This document shows, one piece after another, positions 1 to 6,301 of a stretch of DNA of 8,636 nt. The notes under the pieces were generated by a model. It saw nothing but the letters and a program-made list of their open reading frames with translations, did no database searches and was not told the origin of the DNA. How positions within the stretch are numbered: position 1 is the first letter of the stretch; every line of letters starts with the position of its first letter. A program made the translations under genes and the position numbers. Source of the stretch: Clostridia bacterium (lineage in GTDB: Bacteria; Bacillota; Clostridia; Oscillospirales; CAG-272); NCBI GenBank assembly GCA_017518025.1, contig JAFWWR010000102.1, forward strand, positions 1 through 8,636, given 5' to 3'.

Positions 1-830
1 ACGGACAGCACGCTGCGGAACGCCCAGTAGATACCGAGCACGGCGACCCACATATAGGAGATCCACGCGGAGAACAGAGGCATTGCGAGGTTCATGATCT
101 TTATGGAGAGTCTGTTCTGCGCTTCTTCCGCCTCGGGCGCCTGATAGGTGAATTTCTTCATGATCCACACGGAACCCCAGGTGGTGAGGAAGACCAGGAT
201 CGGTATGATGATCAGCGGCCAGAAATTCTCTCTCGGAGCCTGAGCCAGATCGAGCCCGAACATTTTGAAGTCGGGGAGAGTCGCCTTTCCGATAGTGTCC
301 GCACCGACCTTTTGGATGGCCTCTGAACGCAGACTGAGCGTGCTGAACAGCTTGCTCGGATCGGTCACCTGACCGTTGAGAGCGTTGACGATGGGTATTT
401 CCGTCCAACCCTTGAACACGGTCTTTATCGTTTCAATGGCGCTATTTGGCAATCCTGACAGATAAGTCAGCGGATTGATGATGACCTGGTACACGCAGAG
501 GACGATGGGAAGCTGGATGAGCATGGGGAGGCAGCCGCCGGCGGGGTTGAAGCCCTCCTGCTGATAGACCTCCATGATCTCCTGGTTCATCTTCTGCTTC
601 GACACGTTGTCGTTTCTGCCCGCGTAGCGTTTGCGGATGGCGTTGATCTTAGGAGCCAGCTTCGCCTGCTTGATGGAGTTCTTCTGCTGCTTGATCTGGA
701 GAGGCGAGAGGATAATCTCGATCACCAGCGCGAACAGAAGGATGGAGATCAGGTAGTTGTGGGTCCAGCTGTAAAACGTCCTGATGAGCCACCCGAGCGG
801 GGTGAAAATAAAACCGAATATTTTACCCAT
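1..830 (-). CDS. yidC: YidC/Oxa1 family membrane protein insertase (3' end cut off by window edge)
   Basis: Inserts proteins into the cytoplasmic membrane, alone or with SecYEG. 276 codons are visible from the ATG at 828-830; the C-terminus lies beyond base 1. The protein starts directly in the Oxa1-type core, without the lipoprotein signal of SpoIIIJ or the large periplasmic domain of proteobacterial YidC. Hydrophobic segments are at about residues 23-45, 100-124, 203-224 and 246-270. The first is followed by the family-typical PLQIKQQKNS, then a cytoplasmic charged hairpin (55-90) and the conserved EGFNPAGGCLPMLIQLPI (92-109). The residue that is normally Arg or Lys in the first core helix appears to be Glu38. 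A ribosome binding site AAAAGGA (841-847) lies inside the end of yidD, and yidC starts 6 nt after the yidD stop, so the two are cotranscribed. Identification is firm. Confidence 0.95.
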   Translation of the reverse strand, partial: MGKIFGFIFTPLGWLIRTFYSWTHNYLISILLFALVIEIILSPLQIKQQKNSIKQAKLAPKINAIRKRYAGRNDNVSKQKMNQEIMEVYQQEGFNPAGGCLPMLIQLPIVLCVYQVIINPLTYLSGLPNSAIETIKTVFKGWTEIPIVNALNGQVTDPSKLFSTLSLRSEAIQKVGADTIGKATLPDFKMFGLDLAQAPRENFWPLIIIPILVFLTTWGSVWIMKKFTYQAPEAEEAQNRLSIKIMNLAMPLFSAWISYMWVAVLGIYWAFRSVLS

Positions 831-836
831 TTTCGT

Positions 837-1220
837 TTATTCCTTTTCTGTTTCGGTCGTTTCGCCGGCGGAGCGGGAATCATTTTGTCCGCCGCGGATA
901 AAGTCAGTGATCCGGCGCTTTACCGGGTTTTTCGGCACGGGGTCGTCCCCGCCGCGGGAGAACGGGTTGCATCGCAGGACGCGCCACAGGGACAGCGCGC
1001 CTCCGCAGATCAGCCCCCACTCGGACAGCGCCCCGAGGGCGTATTCCGAGCACGTGGGACGGTATCTGCACGACGGCGCCCCCTTGTTCGGGGACACGTA
1101 TTTCCGGTACAGTTTTACCGGCGCCGCGGCGATCCTGCCCGGCATGGACAGGACGAAGACAAGCGCCCGAAGCGCCGCCCGCGCCCCTCGGGTGAGGATG
1201 CTTCCGTTTCGTTTTTTCAT
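837..1220 (-). CDS. yidD: Membrane protein insertion efficiency factor YidD
   Basis: Small membrane-associated protein (127 aa) thought to assist YidC-dependent insertion. The family core is clear at residues about 26-97: LYRKYVSPNKGAPSCRYRPT (37-56), CSEYAL (57-62), GGALSLWRVLRCNPF (73-87), then GGDDPVP (90-96). The three conserved cysteines are Cys51, Cys57 and Cys84. It is longer than the usual 70-90 residues because of a basic, hydrophobic N-terminal stretch of about 25 residues and a charged 30-residue tail. The ATG at 1218-1220 is preceded by GGTGATC (1225-1231), complementary to the 16S rRNA 3' end just beyond the usual core, which supports this start over the internal Met26. It sits 30 nt after rnpA and 6 nt before yidC, the usual order. 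The family assignment is firm; the role of the tail is unknown. Confidence 0.93.
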   Translation of the reverse strand: MKKRNGSILTRGARAALRALVFVLSMPGRIAAAPVKLYRKYVSPNKGAPSCRYRPTCSEYALGALSEWGLICGGALSLWRVLRCNPFSRGGDDPVPKNPVKRRITDFIRGGQNDSRSAGETTETEKE

Positions 1221-1250
1221 GACGGATCACCGTGCGGCAGCGGCGGCGGG

Positions 1251-1661
1251 TCAGTCTTCGGTCCGACCCTGCGGCGCGTCGCTCCGCTCGTTCAACATTT
1301 CTGCCTTTCCGAGGCAGTACAGCAGGTCGCGATACACGTCCTGCATCTTCAAAACCGTCGCGTGGTACCGGGCGGCGATGACCACGAGCCATCCTTTTTT
1401 CACGTCGTACTCTCTGTCTATCTGTCTCAACGCTTCTCTTATGACCCGTTTTGCCCGGTTGCGCTCTACGGCGCCTCCGATCTTTTTTGAGGCTGAGATC
1501 CCCACCCGGTTTATCATCCTGCCGGCGGGATCCTGTTTTTTCAGCTTGGCGGCGGCGCGGTCCCTCAGCACGTAGACCGTGACGGATCTGGACGACGCGC
1601 GCCTGCCGTTTTTGTACGCTTTCTGGTACAGGTGGTTTTCGCTTATGGGATAAAGCTTCAT
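1251..1661 (-). CDS. rnpA: Ribonuclease P protein component
   Basis: Protein subunit of RNase P, which binds the catalytic RNA and the 5' leader of pre-tRNA. 136 aa, near the usual 110-130. The RNR signature region is present as NRVGISASKKIGGAVERNRA (51-70) followed by KRVIREALRQ (71-80), with Arg67-Asn68-Arg69 forming the motif. The N-terminal half has the expected basic strand pattern (RRASSRSVTVYV, 20-31). The ATG at 1659-1661 has GGGGAG upstream (1669-1674, 7 nt spacing). It lies downstream of rpmH on the same strand, separated by 108 nt that contain a hairpin, and upstream of yidD. The last 15 residues are acidic and not conserved in the family as far as I can judge. Confidence 0.95.
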   Translation of the reverse strand: MKLYPISENHLYQKAYKNGRRASSRSVTVYVLRDRAAAKLKKQDPAGRMINRVGISASKKIGGAVERNRAKRVIREALRQIDREYDVKKGWLVVIAARYHATVLKMQDVYRDLLYCLGKAEMLNERSDAPQGRTED

Positions 1662-1696
1662 TTTTTGTCTCCCCGGGCGCCGCTCCGTTACAGAAT

Positions 1697-1721
1697 AATA
1701 ACCCCCAAAACGGAGGTTATT
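1697..1721 (-). other. Hairpin between rpmH and rnpA
   Basis: AATAACC (1697-1703) pairs perfectly with GGTTATT (1715-1721), and two more C-G pairs are possible inside after a mismatch. On the minus-strand transcript this lies between the rpmH stop and the rnpA ribosome binding site. No run of T follows it, so it is not a standard terminator. It may be an RNA processing or stability element that sets the unequal levels of L34 and RnpA; that role is inference. Confidence 0.45.
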
Positions 1722-1769
1722 GTCATACGCTTGGGAGCGCGGGCCCTGTGAGGTCTGCGCGCGGCGGGA

Positions 1770-1904
1770 TCAGTGAGTCAGTCTTCTGCGTCCCTTTGCG
1801 CGGCGTCTCTTGAGCACCTTTCTTCCGTTGGCGTCAGCCATTCTCTTCCTGAAACCGTGCTCGCGGCTTCTGTGTCTCTTCTTGGGCTGATATGTTCTGA
1901 GCAT
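1770..1904 (-). CDS. rpmH: 50S ribosomal protein L34
   Basis: 44-residue basic ribosomal protein of the large subunit. The start MLRTYQPKKRHRSREHGFRK, then RMADANGRKVLKRRRAKGRR, matches L34 over its whole length. The ATG at 1902-1904 has a near-perfect ribosome binding site, AAGGAGGT on the minus strand around 1911-1918. Upstream in-frame ATGs are rejected because the family begins at M(K/L)RTYQPK and because the ribosome binding site fits this start. It is the first gene of the rpmH-rnpA-yidD-yidC cluster and is transcribed from the promoter at 1970-1999, giving a leader of roughly 58 nt. Confidence 0.98.
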   Translation of the reverse strand: MLRTYQPKKRHRSREHGFRKRMADANGRKVLKRRRAKGRRRLTH

Positions 1905-1969
1905 TTCGGAACCTCCTTCGTTTATATCAACTTCACGTTTTTTCTGTTTTTTACAGATAGACAATCCAT

Positions 1970-1999
1970 ATTATAATATACCGCCGCGCCCGTTGTCAA
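1970..1999 (-). promoter_or_regulatory. Promoter of rpmH-rnpA-yidD-yidC
   Basis: On the minus strand, TTGACA (1994-1999) and TATAAT (1970-1975) are separated by 18 bp. Both hexamers match the sigma-A consensus in full, as expected for a ribosomal protein gene. Predicted transcription start is near 1963. Confidence 0.88.
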
Positions 2000-2196
2000 G
2001 AAGAATTTGCCGTTTTTTTCAAAAATGAGGCCCGCCGAGGCCGAAAAACGCCGTTTTCACCCGGTCTCCGGCTCCGCGACACCGATTTTTTTGAACATGG
2101 CGTCTGAGCATAGAAGAGCAAAAAAGAGAAAAAACGAGAAAAACGGAGTTCCTACAAATCTAAATTAAAAAAACGGGATTTTTTTGAAAAAAGGTA
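2000..2196. other. Intergenic stretch between two divergent ribosomal operons, A-tract rich on the right
   Basis: Together with the promoters on each side this is a 365-base non-coding region between rpmH and rplM. The left half (about 2000-2090) is GC-rich and contains nothing I can name. The right half (about 2108-2196) is a purine/A-rich stretch with repeated A runs, including an A7-CGGGA-T7 inverted repeat (2167-2185), directly upstream of the rplM -35 element. It could act as a curved, UP-element-like stretch. I see no DnaA box (TTATCCACA or complement), so no evidence for an origin. Confidence 0.5.
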
Positions 2197-2225
2197 TTGA
2201 CTTCCCCTGCCCGGTGTGATAAAAT
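2197..2225 (+). promoter_or_regulatory. Promoter of rplM-rpsI
   Basis: TTGACT (2197-2202) and TAAAAT (2220-2225) are separated by 17 bp, with an extended -10 TG at 2217-2218. Predicted start is near 2232, which leaves only about 38 nt before the rplM ATG, too short for the structured L13 autoregulatory leader known in some Firmicutes. Confidence 0.8.
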
Positions 2226-2269
2226 ATGCTCCGTCACTGAAAAAGAATATTTCAAACGGAGGAAAGAAA

Positions 2270-2704
2270 ATGTCAACCTACATGGCAAAGAAAGAAACCG
2301 TACAGCGCGGTTGGTATATACTCGACGCGGCCGGCAAGCCCCTGGGCAAGACGGCTGTGACGGCGGCGACGATCCTTCGCGGCAAGCATCGCCCCGAGTT
2401 TACCCCCCACGTTGACTGCGGAGAGTTCGTGGTCATCATCAACTGCGACAAAGCGGTGCTCACCGGCAGAAAGCTGGATCAGAAGTTCCACCGCACCCAT
2501 TCCGGCTACATCGGCGGTCTCAAGGAGACCAGCTACCGCAAGCTGATGCAGACGAAGCCCGAGTTCGCGATGAGGCTCGCCGTCAAGGGTATGCTTCCGA
2601 AGAACTCCATCGGCGACAAGGCGATCACCCGCCTGTTCGCGTACAGCGGATCCGAGCATAAGCAGCAGGCCCAGAAGCCGCAGCCTTATGAAGTAGAAAT
2701 TTAA
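2270..2704 (+). CDS. rplM: 50S ribosomal protein L13
   Basis: 144-residue large-subunit protein that binds 23S rRNA early in assembly. Family landmarks in order: WYILDAAGKPLGKTAV (15-30), ILRGKHRPEFTPHVDCGEFV (34-53), VLTGRKLDQKFHRTHSGYIG (63-82), AVKGMLPKNSIGDKA and a C-terminal GSEHKQQAQKP. The start at 2270 is chosen because GGAGG (2258-2262) lies 7 nt upstream and because clostridial L13 proteins typically begin MSTYMAK. Frame extension upstream to 2216 would run into the promoter, and ATG 2282 has no good ribosome binding site. In GKPLGK the second basic residue is Lys where most L13 have Arg. It is followed by rpsI 20 nt later, the universal L13-S9 pair. Confidence 0.97.
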   Translation: MSTYMAKKETVQRGWYILDAAGKPLGKTAVTAATILRGKHRPEFTPHVDCGEFVVIINCDKAVLTGRKLDQKFHRTHSGYIGGLKETSYRKLMQTKPEFAMRLAVKGMLPKNSIGDKAITRLFAYSGSEHKQQAQKPQPYEVEI

Positions 2705-2724
2705 GAAAGGAACGGGAGATATAG

Positions 2725-3126
2725 ATGTATACAAGTGCAAAGCCGTATTTTTACGGAACAGGCAGAAGAAAAAGCTCCGTGGCGCGCGTCAGACTGTATC
2801 CCGGTTCCGGCACAGTCACCGTTAACGGAAGAGACATCGACGACTACTTCGGTCTCGAGACTCTGAAGCTCATCATCAACCAGCCGTTCGGCCTCACGGG
2901 GACCGAGGGCAAGTTCGACGTCGTGGTCAACGTCCGCGGCGGCGGTATTTCCGGCCAGGCGGGCGCCGTCCGTCACGGCATCGCAAGGGCACTTCTTCTT
3001 GCGGACGAGAGCTATCGCGCGATCCTCAAGAAGGCGGGATTCCTGACCCGCGACCCGAGAATGAAGGAGAGAAAGAAATACGGTCTCAAAGCGGCTCGCC
3101 GCGCAAGCCAGTTCTCCAAGAGATAA
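2725..3126 (+). CDS. rpsI: 30S ribosomal protein S9
   Basis: 133-residue small-subunit protein whose C-terminal tail reaches the P-site tRNA. The N-terminus has the signature YFYGTGRRKSSVARVRL (8-24), the centre has GGGISGQAGAVRHGIARALL, and the end RRASQFSKR gives the invariant terminal Lys-Arg. Full length, with no sign of damage. The ATG follows GGGAG (2714-2718) by 6 nt. It is the second gene of the rplM operon and is followed by two hairpin terminators. Confidence 0.97.
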   Translation: MYTSAKPYFYGTGRRKSSVARVRLYPGSGTVTVNGRDIDDYFGLETLKLIINQPFGLTGTEGKFDVVVNVRGGGISGQAGAVRHGIARALLLADESYRAILKKAGFLTRDPRMKERKKYGLKAARRASQFSKR

Positions 3127-3145
3127 TCGGCATGTCGAGTCTTCA

Positions 3146-3178
3146 CCCCGGATCCCGTTTGGGCTCCGGGGTTTTCTT
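3146..3178 (+). terminator. Intrinsic terminator of rplM-rpsI (first)
   Basis: CCCCGGA (3146-3152) pairs with TCCGGGG (3165-3171); inside, CCC (3154-3156) pairs with GGG (3161-3163) around a 4-nt loop, with one mismatch between the two stems. TTTTCTTT follows directly. It lies 20 nt after the rpsI stop. Confidence 0.85.
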
Positions 3179-3182
3179 TGGC

Positions 3183-3219
3183 AAAAAAGGTCCGCGTCCC
3201 GGAGGACGCGGACTTTTTT
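3183..3219. terminator. Bidirectional intrinsic terminator between rpsI and the Rrf2 gene
   Basis: A perfect 10-bp stem, GTCCGCGTCC (3190-3199) with GGACGCGGAC (3204-3213) around a 4-nt CGGA loop, is flanked by A6 on the left (3183-3188) and T6 on the right (3214-3219). It can therefore terminate rpsI read-through on the plus strand and the convergent Rrf2 gene on the minus strand. Confidence 0.9.
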
Positions 3220-3240
3220 ATCGTTTTTCGGATGCGGCCG

Positions 3241-3654
3241 TCATTTCGCGCCGTTATTTTTCAGCAGATCGGACAGGCGCTTGCCGTAGAAGAAATCGCG
3301 GGTGAGCCGGTCGTACTCCTCCCACAGAGGGAGCGTTTCGCAGACCTCGGCCCGGGGACAGTTCACCGAGCCGCCCGCGAGGCACGCCACCGAGGACAGC
3401 GTCCCCTCCATCAGCTCGATGATCTCGCCCACGGTGTAATCCTCCGCCGGACGGACGAGTCTGTAACCTCCGCCCTTTCCGCTGACGGCGCTGAGCAGGC
3501 CGCCCGAGACCAGATCCTTGACGATGATCTCGAGATATTTTTTTGAGAGCTGCTGCCGCGACGCCACGTCCTTCAGCGGCACGCATCCGCCGCCTCCGTT
3601 CTCCGCCAGATCGATCATTACGCGGATCGCGTATCTTCCTTTTGTTGAAATCAT
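3241..3654 (-). CDS. iscR: Rrf2-family transcriptional regulator, IscR-like
   Basis: DNA-binding regulator of 137 aa. The winged helix occupies residues about 1-70 (MISTKGRYAIRVMIDLAENG at the start, then KDVASRQQLSKKYLEIIVKD and SGKGGGYRL). Three cysteines, Cys91, Cys99 and Cys105 (spacing 7 and 5, ending CETLPLW), match the Fe-S ligand set of IscR-type Rrf2 proteins and argue against the cysteine-free CymR. The fourth ligand of E. coli IscR, His107, is not obvious here. ATG at 3652-3654 is chosen because AAGGAGG (3662-3668) lies 7 nt upstream and the family begins M(I/K)ISTKGRY; a further upstream ATG would overlap the promoter. It is divergent from nifS, whose promoter shares a repeat with its own. 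Inference: it senses Fe-S status and represses both itself and nifSU. Confidence 0.88.
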   Translation of the reverse strand: MISTKGRYAIRVMIDLAENGGGGCVPLKDVASRQQLSKKYLEIIVKDLVSGGLLSAVSGKGGGYRLVRPAEDYTVGEIIELMEGTLSSVACLAGGSVNCPRAEVCETLPLWEEYDRLTRDFFYGKRLSDLLKNNGAK

Positions 3655-3682
3655 AAAGCGCCCTCCTTCCGGGTTACGTACT

Positions 3683-3711
3683 ATTATACAGTAGGTCAGT
3701 AGGTAAATCAA
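3683..3711 (-). promoter_or_regulatory. Promoter of the IscR-like gene
   Basis: On the minus strand TTGATT (3706-3711) and TATAAT (3683-3688) are 17 bp apart. The whole spacer is filled by two tandem copies of an octamer that also occurs in the nifS promoter. Confidence 0.8.
3688..3703 (+). promoter_or_regulatory. Putative IscR operator, copy in the iscR promoter
   Basis: The 16-mer ACAGTAGGTCAGTAGG contains two direct CAGTAGG units 8 bp apart, and an upstream CTATT (3681-3685) gives partial dyad symmetry. It matches 13 of 16 positions with 3747-3762. Lying between -35 and -10, a bound protein would block RNA polymerase. That the IscR-like protein binds here is inference. Confidence 0.6.
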
Positions 3712-3741
3712 GCCCCTCCGTGAAAAAAACATAAAAACCTA

Positions 3742-3770
3742 TTGACACAGTAGGCGAATAGGAGTATAAT
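3742..3770 (+). promoter_or_regulatory. Promoter of nifS-nifU-lysR
   Basis: TTGACA (3742-3747) and TATAAT (3765-3770), both perfect consensus, with the optimal 17-bp spacer. A promoter this strong would normally need repression, which fits the operator-like repeat in its spacer. Predicted start is near 3777. Confidence 0.9.
3747..3762 (+). promoter_or_regulatory. Putative IscR operator, copy in the nifS promoter
   Basis: ACAGTAGGCGAATAGG, related to the iscR-promoter copy at 13 of 16 positions. Its right end also forms an inverted repeat, CCTATT (3738-3743) with AATAGG (3757-3762), 13 bp apart. The dyad covers the -35 element and most of the spacer. Confidence 0.6.
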
Positions 3771-3800
3771 ATGCGCGAAAACTGAAAAGAGGTAGAAAAA

Positions 3801-4985
3801 ATGATCTATGCAGACAATGCCGCGACGACGAAAATGAGCGAGGCGGCAGCACGGACCATGACGTCGGTAATGAACGACGTCTGGGGGAATCCGTCGAGTC
3901 TTTATTCGCACGGGCAAAAGGCGAAGGAGACTCTTGAAAAGGCGAGAGAGGAGATCGCCGCCGTGATAGGCGCGCTTCCCCGGGAAATATACTTCATGTC
4001 CGGCGGGAGCGAGGCCGACAATCAGGCGATCCGCTCCGCCGCGGAGCTGGGAAGAAAAAACGGCAAAAAGCACGTCGTCTCCACGGCCTTCGAGCATCAC
4101 GCGGTACTGCACACCCTCGAGAGACTGGAAAAAGAGGGTTTCGAGGTGACTCTCGTCGACGTCCACGAAAACGGGATCGTTATCCCGTCCGAGGTGGAGG
4201 CCGCTATCCGGGACGACACGTGCCTTGTGACGGTGATGTACGCCAACAACGAGATCGGGACCGTCCAGCCCATCCGGGAGATCGGCGAGATCTGCCGGCG
4301 GAAAAACGTCCTGTTCCACACGGACGCGGTGCAGGCGGTAGGCCATATCCCGGTGAACGTCGCCGATGACGGCGTCGATATGCTCTCCGCCTCCGCCCAC
4401 AAATTCCACGGACCCAAGGGCGTGGGATTCCTGTACGTTAGGCGGGGAGTCCGCCTTCTGAATCTCATCGAGGGCGGAGCCCAGGAGCGCGGCAAGCGCG
4501 CCGGGACCGAGAACGTCGCCGGCGTCGCCGCCATGGCGGAGGCGCTGAAGGAGTCGTCGTCGAAGATGGCGGACAACGCCGCCCGTCTCACGGCGGTGCG
4601 TGACAGACTCATCGAGGGCCTCGGGAAGATCCCCCATTCGGCGCTGAACGGCGATCCGTCGCGCCGCCTGCCCGGGAACGTGAACTTCTGTTTCGAGGGG
4701 ATCGAGGGCGAATCCCTGCTGCTGCTTCTGGACGACAGGGGCATCTGCGCGTCGTCGGGCAGCGCGTGCACTTCGGGCGCGCTGGATCCGAGTCACGTTC
4801 TCCTTGCCATCGGCAGGGTACACGACGTGGCGCACGGCTCCCTGCGGCTCAGCATAGGGGAAGATCTCACCGACGCCGACGCGGACTACATCGTAAGATC
4901 CGTCGGGGAAGTCGTTGAGTATTTACGCGGGTTCTCTCCGATCTGGAGAGACCTCACGTCGGGCAAAAGAGAATTCATCTTATAA
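3801..4985 (+). CDS. nifS: Cysteine desulfurase (NifS/IscS family)
   Basis: PLP enzyme that takes sulfur from L-cysteine as a persulfide, giving alanine, and passes it to the Fe-S scaffold. 394 aa, full length. Start motif MIYADNAATT; SGGSEADNQAI (67-77) binds the cofactor phosphate; EHHAV (98-102) holds the His that stacks on PLP; HTDAVQ (173-178) has Asp175; SASAHKFHGPKG (197-208) has the PLP lysine Lys201; and the catalytic cysteine is Cys323 in SSGSACTSG (318-326), in the longer-loop class I arrangement. AGAGGT (3788-3793) lies 7 nt upstream of the ATG. It is first in an operon with nifU, whose ribosome binding site overlaps the nifS stop. Because it lacks nitrogen fixation neighbours it is probably the housekeeping ISC-type enzyme, so iscS is an equally good name. 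Confidence 0.96.
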   Translation: MIYADNAATTKMSEAAARTMTSVMNDVWGNPSSLYSHGQKAKETLEKAREEIAAVIGALPREIYFMSGGSEADNQAIRSAAELGRKNGKKHVVSTAFEHHAVLHTLERLEKEGFEVTLVDVHENGIVIPSEVEAAIRDDTCLVTVMYANNEIGTVQPIREIGEICRRKNVLFHTDAVQAVGHIPVNVADDGVDMLSASAHKFHGPKGVGFLYVRRGVRLLNLIEGGAQERGKRAGTENVAGVAAMAEALKESSSKMADNAARLTAVRDRLIEGLGKIPHSALNGDPSRRLPGNVNFCFEGIEGESLLLLLDDRGICASSGSACTSGALDPSHVLLAIGRVHDVAHGSLRLSIGEDLTDADADYIVRSVGEVVEYLRGFSPIWRDLTSGKREFIL

Positions 4986-4997
4986 GGAGATACGATA

Positions 4998-5384
4998 ATG
5001 GCACTTTACAGCGAAAAAGTAATGGATCATTTCCGCAATCCGCGCAACGTGGGAGTGATCGAGGACGCCGACGGCGTCGGCGAGGTGGGCAACGCGAAAT
5101 GCGGGGACATCATGAAAATGTATCTGAAGATCGAGGACGGCATCGTAAAGGACGTGAAATTCGAGACCTTCGGATGCGGAAGCGCCATCGCTTCCAGCTC
5201 CATGGCGACGGAGCTCATCAAGGGACAGCCGCTGAGCGAAGTGAAGAAGCTGACCAACAAGGCGGTGGCGGAGGCCCTCGACGGGCTGCCGGATTACAAG
5301 ATGCACTGCAGCGTTCTCGCCGAGGAGGCGATACAGTCCGCTCTGGAGGATTACGAGAGAAAAACCGGAAAGAAGATCTTATAG
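4998..5384 (+). CDS. nifU: Iron-sulfur cluster assembly scaffold protein (NifU N-terminal / IscU type)
   Basis: Scaffold on which Fe-S clusters are built with sulfur from NifS. 128 aa, the single-domain IscU-like form without the NifU ferredoxin or C-terminal domains. MALYSEKVMDHFRNPRNVG opens the fold. The three cluster cysteines are Cys35 (GNAKCGD, with Asp37 that favours cluster release), Cys60 (TFGCGSAIASSS) and Cys104 (KMHCSVLAEEAI). The IscU LPPVK HscA-binding motif appears only as LPDYK (97-101), fitting the lack of hscA/hscB here and the Firmicutes pattern. AAGGAG (4984-4989) overlaps the nifS stop codon and lies 8 nt before the ATG, so translation may be coupled. lysR follows after a single base. 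Confidence 0.96.
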   Translation: MALYSEKVMDHFRNPRNVGVIEDADGVGEVGNAKCGDIMKMYLKIEDGIVKDVKFETFGCGSAIASSSMATELIKGQPLSEVKKLTNKAVAEALDGLPDYKMHCSVLAEEAIQSALEDYERKTGKKIL

Positions 5385-5385
5385 T

Positions 5386-6291
5386 ATGAACATCACACAG
5401 CTCAGATACGTCCTCGCGGCGGCGGCCTCGTCCTCCATGAGGGAGGCGGCGGCGAAGCTGTACGTCTCCCAGCCGGCTCTGTCCGCGAGCATCCGCGATC
5501 TTGAGGACGAGATCGGAACTCCCGTGTTCGAGAGGACGAACAAGGGGATAACCCTGACCGACGAGGGACGGGAATTCCTGACATATGCGAAAGCCGCGGT
5601 GGGCCAGTACGAGATCCTCGAGGACCGGTATCTGTCCCGGGGCGGGGAAAAAGAGCGTTTTTCCGTGTCGACTCAGCATTATAATTTTGCGATCAGGGCG
5701 TTCGCCGAGGTGATACGGAGAATGGATCCGGACAAATACGACTTCTCCATCCACGAGACGAAGATCAAAGAGGTGCTCGACGACGTGAGTTCCCTGAAAA
5801 GCGAGGTCGGCGTCGTCTCCTTCTCCGGCTCCGGAGAGACGCTGATAAAAAAGCTCTTCCGCGACTATCGGCTGGAGTTCACGCCTCTCATGAGGCGCGA
5901 CACTTACGTCTACCTGTGGAAAGATCACGAGCTGGCGGAGCGGGACGAGATCTCCATCGAGGAGATGCGGGACTACCCCTGCGTCGCGTTCGACCAGAGC
6001 AACGACGGCAATTTTCACCTGACCGAAGAGGCGATGGGGGACTATTCTTTCGATAAAATGATAAAATCCGACGACCGCGCCACGACTCTGGAGCTCATAG
6101 CCGAGCTCGGCGGGTACTCCGTGGGCTGCGGGATGCTGTCGGAGGAGGATTCCGTCCTCCGCGGGCTCGTTTCCGTCAAAATGAAGGAGGAGGATCCGCT
6201 GACCATCGGGTATATCACGAGAAAGGGAAGCTCCCTGTCCCGGTACGGCGAGGAATACGTGAGCGAGCTGCTGAAATACAGGGAGATTTGA
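5386..6291 (+). CDS. LysR-family transcriptional regulator, CmbR/FhuR-like; probable activator of cysteine/methionine genes
   Basis: 301-aa LysR-type regulator. Residues 1-60 form the winged helix-turn-helix (MNITQLRYVLAAAAS, then REAAAKLYVSQPALSASIRD at 19-38 and FERTNKGITLTDEG), followed by a linker helix and an effector domain from about residue 90. The segment FSVSTQHYNFAIRAF (92-106) resembles the start of the effector domain in streptococcal FhuR and lactococcal CmbR, which control cysteine and methionine genes in response to O-acetylserine; I recall this similarity and could not test it. The ATG follows the nifU stop by one base and has only a weak ribosome binding site (GGAAAGAAG, 5367-5375), so translation is probably coupled. 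The genes just downstream are metY and cysK, and a LysR-type dyad lies 10 nt past its own stop. Target and effector are inference. Confidence 0.85.
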   Translation: MNITQLRYVLAAAASSSMREAAAKLYVSQPALSASIRDLEDEIGTPVFERTNKGITLTDEGREFLTYAKAAVGQYEILEDRYLSRGGEKERFSVSTQHYNFAIRAFAEVIRRMDPDKYDFSIHETKIKEVLDDVSSLKSEVGVVSFSGSGETLIKKLFRDYRLEFTPLMRRDTYVYLWKDHELAERDEISIEEMRDYPCVAFDQSNDGNFHLTEEAMGDYSFDKMIKSDDRATTLELIAELGGYSVGCGMLSEEDSVLRGLVSVKMKEEDPLTIGYITRKGSSLSRYGEEYVSELLKYREI

Positions 6292-6301
6292 GCGGAAATC
6301 C

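Noticed and set aside
759..1575. Two long plus-strand open frames opposite yidC, yidD and rnpA
   Set aside because: They cross several real minus-strand genes with conserved motifs and have no coding signature of their own.
1905..2269. Possible oriC next to rpmH
   Set aside because: I searched by eye for TTATCCACA-like boxes on both strands and found none; dnaA is absent from the window.
3708..4835. Long minus-strand open frame opposite nifS (375 codons)
   Set aside because: Antisense shadow of a high-GC gene; the sequence is rich in Arg/His/Gly with no recognisable domain, and nifS itself is certain.
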